From an uncultured Bacillota bacterium (GTDB lineage Bacteria > Bacillota > Dehalobacteriia > UBA4068 > UBA4997), in contig CAQWMM010000025.1 of the NCBI GenBank assembly GCA_948907985.1, forward strand, positions 1 through 33,030: 33,030 nucleotides of DNA, read 5' to 3'. A program made the translations under genes and the position numbers. A model generated the notes under the pieces. That model saw only the letters and a program-made list of their open reading frames with translations, made no database searches and was not told where the DNA came from. This document shows positions 1 through 6,088 of this stretch, piece after piece (the stretch's first letter is position 1; every line of letters starts with the position of its first letter).

Positions 1-14
1 CCAAAGTATACCAT

Positions 15-40
15 AAAAAGCCTGTCTTTGCAAGCTTTTT
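15..40. terminator. Bidirectional hairpin at window edge
   Basis: AAAAAGC (15-21) and GCTTTTT (34-40) form a perfect 7-bp stem with A- and T-rich flanks on both strands, so it could end transcripts from either side. The gene it serves lies outside the window. From 41 to 140 no gene is visible; a GCGAGTTTTTTATT string at about 91-104 resembles the terminator of the small-peptide module that follows, which may mean another copy lies upstream. Confidence 0.5.
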
Positions 41-140
41 AACAGTAAACCAGTCGCTAAGCCTGCTTATAAAATTTGATAAAGTTTGAGGCGAGTTTTT
101 TATTCAGCGGAAATTTTTGGCAAATTTTGTAGAATAACAC

Positions 141-169
141 TTGACGGCCAAGTATATTAGCGGTAAAAT
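141..169 (+). promoter_or_regulatory. Promoter of small-peptide module 1
   Basis: TTGACG (141-146) and TAAAAT (164-169) are separated by exactly 17 bases, a good sigma-A-type promoter. It would start a transcript near 176 that carries the repeated leader and the 24-codon ORF at 236. The preceding 40 bases resemble those before the promoter at 491-519, so the two promoters look like duplicates. Confidence 0.75.
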
Positions 170-235
170 ATAAATGAGGCACCACATAAGTTGGTAGGCG
201 GCTGGCTGAATCCTCTGTAAAAGGAGGTGAAAGCT

Positions 236-310
236 ATGATTAGAATAACTCTACATCTAGGTTTTATTTCAATAACCTTTGAGTTTGAACTAAGAAAAAC
301 CCGCCACTAG
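236..310 (+). CDS. 24-aa peptide, possible type I toxin or leader peptide
   Basis: An ATG at 236 follows the strong ribosome binding site AGGAGG (about 222-227) and opens a 24-codon frame ending TAG at 308-310. The peptide begins MIRITLHLGF and has alternating hydrophobic and polar residues, ending in a basic tail (RKTRH). It is not a classical membrane helix. It has its own promoter, and its stop codon sits at the edge of a hairpin shared with a convergent small RNA. That arrangement is typical of type I toxin-antitoxin loci, so toxin is the leading guess. A leader peptide or a neutral small protein is also possible. No family was recognised with certainty. Confidence 0.55.
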   Translation: MIRITLHLGFISITFEFELRKTRH

Positions 311-329
311 GCCCAGTGACGAGTTTTTT
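295..329. terminator. Shared terminator of module 1
   Basis: AAAAACCCGCCACT (295-308) and AGTGACGAGTTTTT (315-328) form a 14-position stem. Read on the minus strand the two imperfect positions are G-U wobbles; read on + they are C-A mismatches. The hairpin therefore suits the minus-strand small RNA best but can also end the + transcript before its T-run. Confidence 0.75.
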
Positions 330-381
330 ATTAATAAAAACAAATTTACTTAGGCCAGCCGCTTATCAGTGGTGCCTTTCT
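296..381 (-). ncRNA. Convergent small RNA of module 1
   Basis: A consensus promoter (388-416, minus) would start an RNA of about 85 nt near 381 that ends in the hairpin at 295-329. There is no ORF with a ribosome binding site inside it. It overlaps the 3' end of the small-peptide mRNA, so it is antisense there, and its first 30 nt repeat the mRNA leader. The likely role is antitoxin RNA; the start and end are inferred from promoter and terminator only. Confidence 0.6.
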
Positions 382-387
382 ATTAAT

Positions 388-416
388 ATTATAATACCCA
401 CAAACCCCTTTGTCAA
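388..416 (-). promoter_or_regulatory. Consensus promoter of module 1 small RNA
   Basis: On the minus strand TTGACA (complement of 411-416) and TATAAT (complement of 388-393) are separated by 17 bases. Both hexamers match sigma-A consensus perfectly, so this promoter is expected to be stronger than the opposing peptide promoter, as is usual for an antitoxin RNA. Confidence 0.85.
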
Positions 417-490
417 GCCAAAATCCGGCGACGTCTGGGGTATTTTTTTTGTTTTGCAGAAAAAAAATGTAAAATTTTGTGAAATAGGGC

Positions 491-519
491 TTGACTATAT
501 CTGCCGTTAGCGGTACAAT
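491..519 (+). promoter_or_regulatory. Promoter, probably for the SLH protein leader
   Basis: TTGACT (491-496), 17 bases, TACAAT (514-519). The surrounding bases (TTAGCGGTA before or inside the -10, an A/T-rich tract ending in AAATTTTGT upstream) repeat those of the 141-169 promoter. No ORF with a ribosome binding site follows until 885, so the transcript would carry a leader of about 360 nt. A weaker minus-strand promoter candidate (TTGCAG, complement of 670-675; TATACT, complement of 647-652; 17-base spacer) faces it. Confidence 0.65.
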
Positions 520-747
520 TAAAATACAAGGCAACAAAAAAAGTTGCGGCAGGGGCAAAGGTACCCCCATACCTTTACCACCCTATGCAGGCTGACACAA
601 CCAGCCATACACAACTGCTTTTTTGTGCCGCAGCGCCGCTATACCTAGTATAGTATAAAATCCTTTGTTCTGCAAGGGTTTGTTGATTTTTTCCGGTTGT
701 GCTGCTGCACTTTATAAGAATATTCCCTCCTGAAAGGGGTTTCTTGG

Positions 748-856
748 CGTGTATGGGTGTTTTTTGCCTGTACGCGTTTTTTGTTGTCTTGGCAGTCGAT
801 GTGCCAAGGGGCAATCGCCCTCTCCCAATGCCCCTTTGGTGTTTTGGCTGCCGAGA
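748..856 (+). promoter_or_regulatory. Structured leader with terminator-like hairpin and nested stem before the SLH gene
   Basis: Two structures sit just upstream of the ribosome binding site. First, CGTGTATGGG (748-757) pairs with CCTGTACGCG (767-776), 10 bp with some G-U pairs, followed at once by six T: a terminator shape. Second, TCTTGGCAGTC (787-797) pairs with GGCTGCCGAGA (846-856), 11 bp, and encloses an inner stem CCAAGGGGCA (804-813) with TGCCCCTTTGG (829-839). The pair looks like a transcription attenuator. It matches no riboswitch class I recognise. Confidence 0.5.
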
Positions 857-884
857 AACAATCTTTTTAGGAGGTTATATAATA

Positions 885-3518
885 ATGAAGAAAAAGTTTT
901 TGGCTATACTGGCGCTGGCGGTTATGTTGGCGTTAAGTATGGCGCCTGCGGCCTGGGCAACGGATCTGCCCAAACTTTCTGCGCCTACTGATTTACAATG
1001 GGGCGGCAGCGGCGATTCTGCCGGCGTAACAAGTTTGATGAGTTGGAAATTCGGTGAAACACAGCAAAACGAGTATATAATTAATGTTTATCGTCGTAAT
1101 GGTTCCGAATCTGAGCTTGTAAAGCCAAGTCCTTCTGGCTATACGTATACAGGTTCAGGAGTGCCAGACAGAGCACATAGTCCGCTATTCTGGGCAAAAG
1201 ATAATTTGACTAGCGGAACCTATTATTTCACTCTGGCTGCTAAGGGCGATGGTATTAACTATGCTGACAGTGATTTTGTAACTTCCCCCGACTTTGTTTA
1301 TGTTAAGCATGCCAGCAGCATCTCGGCAAGTTTTTCTAATCTTCATTGGGAGGCTGGCAATGAACCTAACGCTTGTTGGGATATAGCCAATACCAGCTCT
1401 GGATTTTCTAACAGATACCAGATTCAGTTTTGGTATGCGCCAACAAAAGCCGACACGCCAAAACAGGTTGCTGCAAGAACAATATTTAATCCTTTAACTG
1501 AAAACAAATTAGCCCTATTACAACAATATATACAAAAAAACGGTGTTGGTTATTATTATTTTAAAGTACGGGCAATGAGCGATGATATTAATGCTTATAA
1601 CCATAGCGAGTGGTCAGAACTAAGCCCTGCTTATAATGTAACCTCTGTTCCGGAAATAACGGTTAAACCGGTTGCCAGCGTGTCTATAAACCCTACAAAA
1701 GCAACGCTTAAAAAAGGCGAAACTATTAAATTGGTTGCTACTATTACCCCAGAAGACGCTACCGATAAAACTGTTACCTGGATAAGCAGCAATGAGAGCA
1801 TGGCAACAGTTAAAGACGGCGTGGTTACCGGCGATAAACCCGGCACTGTTACAATCACTGCCAAAGCCGGTGATAAAACGGCAACCTGCGTTATAACCGT
1901 TACCGCCAATGACGATGACAACCCGGGATCCGACCCGGAAAAGCCCACCACTCCCGGCGGCAATGACAAACCGGGAACTGATCCGGAAAAACCCACCACT
2001 CCCGGCGGCGATGATGTTAAACCGGGCGCTGTTCCGGTTACCGATTTGTACTTTAACGTAAAAAATATTAACTTGATTGTTGGCGAGGATAAACAAATCA
2101 AGGCTAATGTATACCCGGCCAACGCCACCAATCAAAAGGTTACATATTCCAGCAGCGACAAAGCAGTAGCAACAGTGGACGCTAACGGTAATGTTAAGGC
2201 AACCGGCGCAGGCAAAGCCACAATCACCGCCACCAGCGAAGAGGGCGCATATAAAGCAACCTGCACTGTTAAGGTTATAGATTCTGATGTCAAAATAACC
2301 TTAGACAAAAAACAGCTGGATATGATTGTAGGCAAAAGAAACAGCAACGGTATGCTAATAAACCCCAGAACAATCCCCGTCAAAGCCGAGATTAGCGGCA
2401 ATGTTGAAAATAAACAAATCAAATGGACAAGCGATAATTATAAAGTTGGCAGCGTAGATAATTCTACCAGCGAGGCCTTTGCAAAGGGCGCAGGCCAAGC
2501 CACAGTTACGGCGGCATTGGCAGATTATCCCGGTATCAAAGCCACATTGGTTATCAATGCGGTTGAAGACAAAAACGCTAACTTTATCTATAATATCAGT
2601 TTTGACGCCAACAGCGGCGTGCTGAAATGTGCGGACGTTATCCAGGTTGTGCAAAATAAAGAGTTTACCATGCCGACCGCGGAAAGAAAAGGCTATAAAT
2701 TGCAGTATTGGCAGAACAAAGATGACGCAAGCAAAACATATGCGGCTAACAACGCTTACGCGTTCTCTGCCGATACAGACTTGAAAGCGGTTTGGCAACA
2801 GGATACATCCAGCAAACCGAGCAGCGGCGGCAGCCACAGCGGTGGCAACCGTAAACCGAGCGGCAGCGCTGGCGGCGCAACCGCCCCGACCAAACCGGAA
2901 CAACCCACCAAACCGGGTACGACTGAAAAGCCCGGAACAAGCACCAACCAGCCGAGCGGCACAGTTACCGCGCTGAACATCCACAACGTGTTTGCCGACG
3001 TTAAAAACGGCGAGTGGTACTCCGAGGCGGTGGCTTACGTTTACAACAAAGGTATGATGAACGGAACCGAAAAAGGCTTTGAACCGAACGCCAGCACCAC
3101 CCGCGCCATGCTGGTAACTATGCTTTACCGCTTGGCGGGCGAGCCGGCGACCGGCGCAGCCAACTTCAAAGACGTGGCCGGCGGCCAGTGGTTCAGCGAG
3201 GCTATTGCCTGGGCGGCGGCCAACGGCGTAGTCAACGGCTATGAGGACGGCAAGTTCGGCCCCAACGACGCAATCACCCGCGAACAGTTGGCGCTGATTC
3301 TCTACCGCTATGCGCAGGCCAACGGTCTGGACGTTTCCGCCAAGGGCGGCTTGAGCAACTTCAGCGACGGCGCTAAGGTTAGCAGTTGGGCAACCGAGGC
3401 TATGCAGTGGGCAGTCGGCGCAGGCATTATCAACGGCGATGCTGGCGCACTGAAACCGGCTGGCAACGCCACCAGAGCGGAAGTCGCCATGATGATTATG
3501 CGCTATTTAGAGAAATAA
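885..3518 (+). CDS. Secreted Big_2 / InlB-repeat protein with three C-terminal SLH domains
   Basis: The start is ATG 885, preceded by AGGAGG; the frame is open upstream to 699 but without a ribosome binding site. The 877-aa product has a signal peptide (about 1-25, ending AAWA), two fibronectin-III-like stretches (about 30-260), bacterial Ig-like Big_2 domains (about 263-340 and 385-467) separated by an imperfectly repeated Pro/Gly/Asp linker, a further Ig-like segment (467-562), an InlB/Listeria-Bacteroides repeat (567-640), a Gly/Ser/Pro linker and three SLH domains (about 700-755, 759-815, 823-877). SLH domains bind pyruvylated secondary cell-wall polymers, so the protein should be anchored on the surface with its Ig domains facing outward. 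The ligand is unknown. Codon use changes within the gene: the first two thirds are AT-rich, while the linker and SLH region are GC-rich like the housekeeping genes. Confidence 0.9.
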   Translation: MKKKFLAILALAVMLALSMAPAAWATDLPKLSAPTDLQWGGSGDSAGVTSLMSWKFGETQQNEYIINVYRRNGSESELVKPSPSGYTYTGSGVPDRAHSPLFWAKDNLTSGTYYFTLAAKGDGINYADSDFVTSPDFVYVKHASSISASFSNLHWEAGNEPNACWDIANTSSGFSNRYQIQFWYAPTKADTPKQVAARTIFNPLTENKLALLQQYIQKNGVGYYYFKVRAMSDDINAYNHSEWSELSPAYNVTSVPEITVKPVASVSINPTKATLKKGETIKLVATITPEDATDKTVTWISSNESMATVKDGVVTGDKPGTVTITAKAGDKTATCVITVTANDDDNPGSDPEKPTTPGGNDKPGTDPEKPTTPGGDDVKPGAVPVTDLYFNVKNINLIVGEDKQIKANVYPANATNQKVTYSSSDKAVATVDANGNVKATGAGKATITATSEEGAYKATCTVKVIDSDVKITLDKKQLDMIVGKRNSNGMLINPRTIPVKAEISGNVENKQIKWTSDNYKVGSVDNSTSEAFAKGAGQATVTAALADYPGIKATLVINAVEDKNANFIYNISFDANSGVLKCADVIQVVQNKEFTMPTAERKGYKLQYWQNKDDASKTYAANNAYAFSADTDLKAVWQQDTSSKPSSGGSHSGGNRKPSGSAGGATAPTKPEQPTKPGTTEKPGTSTNQPSGTVTALNIHNVFADVKNGEWYSEAVAYVYNKGMMNGTEKGFEPNASTTRAMLVTMLYRLAGEPATGAANFKDVAGGQWFSEAIAWAAANGVVNGYEDGKFGPNDAITREQLALILYRYAQANGLDVSAKGGLSNFSDGAKVSSWATEAMQWAVGAGIINGDAGALKPAGNATRAEVAMMIMRYLEK

Positions 3519-3530
3519 GAGTTACAAAAA

Positions 3531-3562
3531 AGGGAGTCCCGGTTTGATAGCTGGGACTCCCT
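3531..3562. terminator. Hairpin after the SLH gene
   Basis: AGGGAGTCCC (3531-3540) and GGGACTCCCT (3553-3562) form a perfect 10-bp stem. The U-rich side is on the minus strand (six A precede the stem on +), while the + side is followed only by GCTTTG, so it is a modest terminator for the SLH gene and a better one for a leftward transcript. Confidence 0.65.
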
Positions 3563-3578
3563 GCTTTGTACTGTATGC

Positions 3579-3751
3579 CGCGCCCTCTCCGCCCTGCTTT
3601 CGCAGGACACATCCCCCCTATCCAGCGTTGCTGGATGGCTACGCCAAAGATAGAGCCAAGTTTAAAAACACTATCAATATGCTCTATTTAAACTTGCCTC
3701 TCCCTTTAGGGGGAGGTGGCTATTTACGTTTAGTAAATAGCCGGAGGGGGT
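3579..3751. repeat. Intergenic palindromic repeat, two head-to-head units
   Basis: A right unit (3693-3750) consists of a CCTCTCCCTTT hairpin, TGGC, a TATTTAC/GTAAATA hairpin and GCCGGAGGG. A left unit is related but inverted, starting CGCCCTCTCCG at 3581. They meet at CAAGTTTAAA (3657-3666) and TTTAAACTTG (3687-3696). The same consensus recurs at 17466-17605 and, more loosely, at 5796-5860. No ORF is supported here. It is likely a non-autonomous REP- or MITE-like element. The rest of 3752-3825 shows nothing recognisable. Confidence 0.7.
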
Positions 3752-3825
3752 AAAAACTACTCGTTTGACCACACCTGCAATAGTCTGCGGGCTTGCCTTT
3801 GTATTGTTATAAATGAAGAAAAGGG

Positions 3826-3854
3826 TTGAAAAAATGTACGGAATGTGATACACT
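3826..3854 (+). promoter_or_regulatory. Promoter of small-peptide module 2
   Basis: TTGAAA (3826-3831) and TACACT (3849-3854) with a 17-base spacer. The transcript would start near 3861, exactly where the leader repeat begins, giving a leader of about 130 nt before the peptide ORF at 3990. Confidence 0.7.
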
Positions 3855-3989
3855 AAAAAATACACAAAGACTGAAAATCAAATTGGCGGTTAGCCCTCAG
3901 GAAAACAAATACGCCCAAGTGATTGGTGTGTAGTTGGCAGAACGAGGGATTGGGGCCCTCTCCACTTTGTACGACGGGGAGGTGATGCA

Positions 3990-4085
3990 ATGCTTTGGTT
4001 AAACATAGCGGCTATCGTTATGCAAGCAATTCAGCTTGGCGTACAGGTTGCGGAGTTTATATTGAATCATGGCAAACAAAAATAA
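3990..4085 (+). CDS. 31-aa hydrophobic peptide, probable type I toxin
   Basis: ATG 3990 follows GGGGAGG (3976-3982) with 7-base spacing. The 31-codon frame begins MLWLNIAAIV and contains one hydrophobic, membrane-spanning stretch (about residues 2-26), then a short polar basic end (NHGKQK). The stop codon lies inside the terminator stem. An overlapping ATG at 3985 in another frame gives only five codons. Size, single membrane helix, basic tail, own promoter and a convergent small RNA match type I toxins such as the Fst/Ldr/TxpA groups in form; I do not assign it to a named family. The terminator loop contains CCTCCC (4090-4095), complementary to the GGGAGG of the ribosome binding site, so the 3' end may fold back and block translation. 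Confidence 0.65.
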   Translation: MLWLNIAAIVMQAIQLGVQVAEFILNHGKQK

Positions 4086-4118
4086 CCGCCCTCCCAACAA
4101 AAGGTTGCGGTTATTTTT
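4078..4118. terminator. Bidirectional terminator of module 2
   Basis: AAAAATAACCGC (4078-4089) and GCGGTTATTTTT (4107-4118) form a perfect 12-bp stem with U-tracts on both strands, ending the peptide mRNA and the convergent small RNA alike. Confidence 0.85.
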
Positions 4119-4164
4119 CTAACTAAAACCTGAGGGCTGACCTGATTTGAGGATCAGTCTTTGT
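4078..4164 (-). ncRNA. Convergent small RNA of module 2
   Basis: The promoter at 4171-4199 (minus) would start an RNA of about 85 nt near 4164, ending in the shared hairpin. It overlaps the last codons and terminator of the peptide mRNA in antisense and repeats the mRNA leader at its own 5' end. Its leader can fold through GACTGAT and ATCAGGTC. No ORF is present. An antitoxin role is inferred. Confidence 0.6.
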
Positions 4165-4170
4165 GCTTTT

Positions 4171-4199
4171 ATTATAATAGAAATTCTGCCAAAAGTCAA
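4171..4199 (-). promoter_or_regulatory. Promoter of module 2 small RNA
   Basis: On the minus strand TTGACT (complement of 4194-4199), 17 bases, TATAAT (complement of 4171-4176). It is near-consensus and stronger than the peptide promoter at 3826. Confidence 0.8.
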
Positions 4200-4271
4200 G
4201 AATTTTTTGCAAGTCGATAATTAACTTAAAAGTTATTTTATCTATTAAAATTTATTGAAGAGGGGATTGTA

Positions 4272-5624
4272 ATGAAAAAATTTCTGAAAAAAACAGTTGT
4301 TAGTGTGCTGCTGGGCGGGGCGCTGTTGTTTAGCATGCCGGTTTCGCCAGCTTGGGCGGCCAACGGTTCCTATTACACCATTGACATGAACTCGGCGGTG
4401 GCGCAGGTGATGACCGCCCATGGCGCGGCCAACCGCACCCAATCTCTGGCCGGAATGGCGCAGGATAACAACGCTTTTGCCGCAATCAACGGCACCTATT
4501 TCAACGCCTATGGCGGCACGCCTTTCCCTGACGGTACGGTTATGCGCGATGGCAAGCTGCTGCACATCGGCGGCGGCGCGGTTATGGGGATCACTGCCGA
4601 TGGCAAGCTGCTGGTTGACCGTTTGGATATTACTATTAATTGCACGGTGAACGGCGGGCAGACTTTCAAGGCCTGGCGTATCAATCATGATTGTGAAACC
4701 AGCGACGCCATTGTGCTTTACACATCGGAGTTCGTTGGCGAAATTACGCCTTTCTCCGGTGGCAAGGCCGTGCTTGTGGCTAGCAATGGTACGGTCAGCA
4801 ACATCACTTCTTCGCCTTTTACGGTTCCGGCCGGTGGTTTTGCCATTATGTTCAATGTTGACGCCAAATGCAATATCAACGTGGGCGACCGGGTTAGTTA
4901 TCAACCGACGTTTAATACCACTTATACCAGCGCGGCGGATTGGGAAAATGTGCAGCAGGCTTTGGGCGCCGGCCCCAGCTTGCTCATCAACGGCAACGTA
5001 ACGGCGGATCCTGCGGCGGAGGGTTTTTTGGATCCCAAAATTGCCAACAGCGTGCCACGCTCCTTTATCGGCAACAAAGCCACCGGCGAAATTTTAATTG
5101 GTCGCATTAACAGCGCCACCCCCAAGGACGCTGCGGCTTATTGTCAATCGCTGGGGCTGGTGAACGCTATGTGTTTGGACGGCGGCGGCTCAATCAATCT
5201 GTATTACGACGGCAAAAAGGTGTTCACCGGCCGCGATATTAACAACGGCCTGGGTTTCATCAAGCAGGCGGAAAAGCCAATCAGCGTGATTTTGAACGGC
5301 AGCCAGCTTTCGTTCACCCAGCCTCCTTATGTGGCTAATGATGTTACGCTGGTGCCGATGCGAGCTATTTTTGAGGCCTTGAACGCCGGCGTAGATTTTG
5401 ACGAGTCCAGCCGGAAGATTACCGCCACCAAAGGCGAAACTGTGATTGAGCTGGTTCTGGGGCAGAAAACGGCAATAAAAAACGGCCAGACCATTAATCT
5501 GGACGTTCCCGCCGATACCAAAAACGGCAGTACTATGGTGCCGCTGCGTTTTGTGGCCGAGGCCTTGCAGGCCAATGTGGACTGGGATAACGCCAGCCGC
5601 ACAATTACGATCTCCACAAACTGA
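4272..5624 (+). CDS. Secreted phosphodiester glycosidase with C-terminal stalk domain
   Basis: ATG 4272 follows GAGGGG. The 450-aa product has a signal peptide (about 1-29, ending AWA). A phosphodiester glycosidase / NAGPA-type domain follows (about 33-335), with the family's AAINGTYF, FPDGTVMRDGK and CLDGGGS motifs. The C-terminal copper amine oxidase N-terminal-like domain (about 340-449) has two VPMRAIFEAL / VPLRFVAEAL repeats. Members of this family cleave N-acetylglucosamine-phosphate diester bonds in eukaryotes; bacterial versions are thought to act on cell-wall or exopolysaccharide phosphodiesters. The stalk domain probably holds it at the surface. It lies beside the SLH protein, so both are envelope proteins, but each has its own transcription signals. 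The exact substrate is unknown. Confidence 0.88.
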   Translation: MKKFLKKTVVSVLLGGALLFSMPVSPAWAANGSYYTIDMNSAVAQVMTAHGAANRTQSLAGMAQDNNAFAAINGTYFNAYGGTPFPDGTVMRDGKLLHIGGGAVMGITADGKLLVDRLDITINCTVNGGQTFKAWRINHDCETSDAIVLYTSEFVGEITPFSGGKAVLVASNGTVSNITSSPFTVPAGGFAIMFNVDAKCNINVGDRVSYQPTFNTTYTSAADWENVQQALGAGPSLLINGNVTADPAAEGFLDPKIANSVPRSFIGNKATGEILIGRINSATPKDAAAYCQSLGLVNAMCLDGGGSINLYYDGKKVFTGRDINNGLGFIKQAEKPISVILNGSQLSFTQPPYVANDVTLVPMRAIFEALNAGVDFDESSRKITATKGETVIELVLGQKTAIKNGQTINLDVPADTKNGSTMVPLRFVAEALQANVDWDNASRTITISTN

Positions 5625-5660
5625 AAATCGTTCGGTGTATTTGGCAATTAAAATAAAAAA

Positions 5661-5695
5661 CAAGCCTGCGCTACAAAATGTGTGGGCTTGCTTTT
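5661..5695 (+). terminator. Terminator of the glycosidase gene
   Basis: CAAGCC (5661-5666) pairs with GGCTTG (5685-5690), followed by CTTTTT. A near-copy of this hairpin, including its TGCGC and CAAAA loop bases, recurs at 5962-5991. Confidence 0.8.
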
Positions 5696-5698
5696 TGC

Positions 5699-5727
5699 TT
5701 GACAAAATTAAGTTATTTGTATATAAT
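5699..5727 (+). promoter_or_regulatory. Perfect consensus promoter of an ORF-less unit
   Basis: TTGACA (5699-5704), 17 bases, TATAAT (5722-5727): an exact sigma-A consensus placed directly behind the glycosidase terminator. The next gene starts 360 bases later, behind another terminator and another promoter, so this one should drive the RNA at 5734-5998. Confidence 0.85.
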
Positions 5728-5733
5728 AATAAT

Positions 5734-5998
5734 TGAAAAGAGGTATTCGTTATCAACGGCTACCCCTCTAAAATTAGCTAAATAAATAGCCGCGTTCTTT
5801 TGGGGAGAGGCGGCTACTTATTTTGCTTATTTGTAAGCGACCGAGGGATAAGATGTCCTCTCGACACTCCGTTTACACGTCGTGGTTACGCGAGGGACAG
5901 CCGCATTTTGAACGAATATTCTCTTTTCGTGTTCTATTTTATCATACCGCTTATACTTTTTCAAGCCCTGCGCCAAAACGTGTTGGGCTTGTTTCTTT
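5734..5998 (+). ncRNA. Candidate structured RNA between promoter and terminator
   Basis: Between the consensus promoter at 5699 and the hairpin at 5962-5991 there is no ORF with a ribosome binding site. The sequence is rich in pairing. AGAGGTA pairs with TACCCCTCT (5740-5769). AATAGCCGC pairs with GCGGCTA (5785-5817). GCTTA pairs with TAAGC (5825-5838). GTCCTCTCG pairs with CGAGGGAC around 5855-5898, and an outer GCGGCT/AGCCGC closes a multibranch. Part of it (about 5796-5860) resembles the intergenic repeat at 3693-3750, so it may be a transcribed repeat rather than a dedicated RNA gene. It matches no RNA family I recognise. Confidence 0.4.
5962..5997 (+). terminator. Terminator of the ORF-less unit
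   Basis: CAAGCCC (5962-5968) pairs with GGGCTTG (5985-5991), followed by TTTCTTT. It is nearly the same hairpin as at 5661-5690, suggesting duplication of a terminator-promoter segment. Confidence 0.8.
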
Positions 5999-6018
5999 AG
6001 TTAATTTGCATTTTATGA

Positions 6019-6047
6019 TTGTTTTTTTCTGCCAAATGTTATATAAT
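6019..6047 (+). promoter_or_regulatory. Promoter of the thioesterase-secA-prfB operon
   Basis: TTGTTT (6019-6024), 17 bases, TATAAT (6042-6047). The -10 is perfect and the -35 weak. The start would be near 6054, some 35 bases before the first gene. Confidence 0.65.
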
Positions 6048-6088
6048 AATTAAATAGACTTTACTATATATAATGGAGGGTTCTCTTG

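Larger units (their letters stand above)
177..378. repeat. Inverted leader repeat around module 1
   Basis: The + transcript leader has AGGCACCACATAAG (177-190) then CGGCTGGCTGAA (199-210). The opposing minus transcript begins with AGGCACCACTGATAAG followed by CGGCTGGCCTAA (complement of 350-378). The arms lie inverted in the DNA, so both convergent RNAs carry nearly the same 5' leader; they are not complementary to each other there. Confidence 0.75.
3861..4165. repeat. Inverted leader repeat around module 2
   Basis: The + leader (3861-3901) and the minus leader (complement of 4129-4165) share ACAAAGACTGA, an AATCA block and AGCCCTCAGG in the same order. As in module 1 the copies are inverted, so the peptide mRNA and the convergent RNA begin with the same sequence. 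The sequence itself is unrelated to that of module 1, so only the architecture is shared. Confidence 0.75.

Noticed and set aside
585..655. 22-codon frame at 585 as a third toxin peptide
   Set aside because: No ribosome binding site before the ATG and no hydrophobic helix.
699..884. Extension of the SLH protein start to 699
   Set aside because: The frame is open but the extra residues are not a signal peptide. ATG 885 has a strong ribosome binding site and a textbook signal sequence follows it.
1620..2135. Two long minus-strand frames inside the SLH gene
   Set aside because: Both lie opposite the Big_2 and linker repeats and reflect their repetitive codons; no ribosome binding site or recognisable domain.
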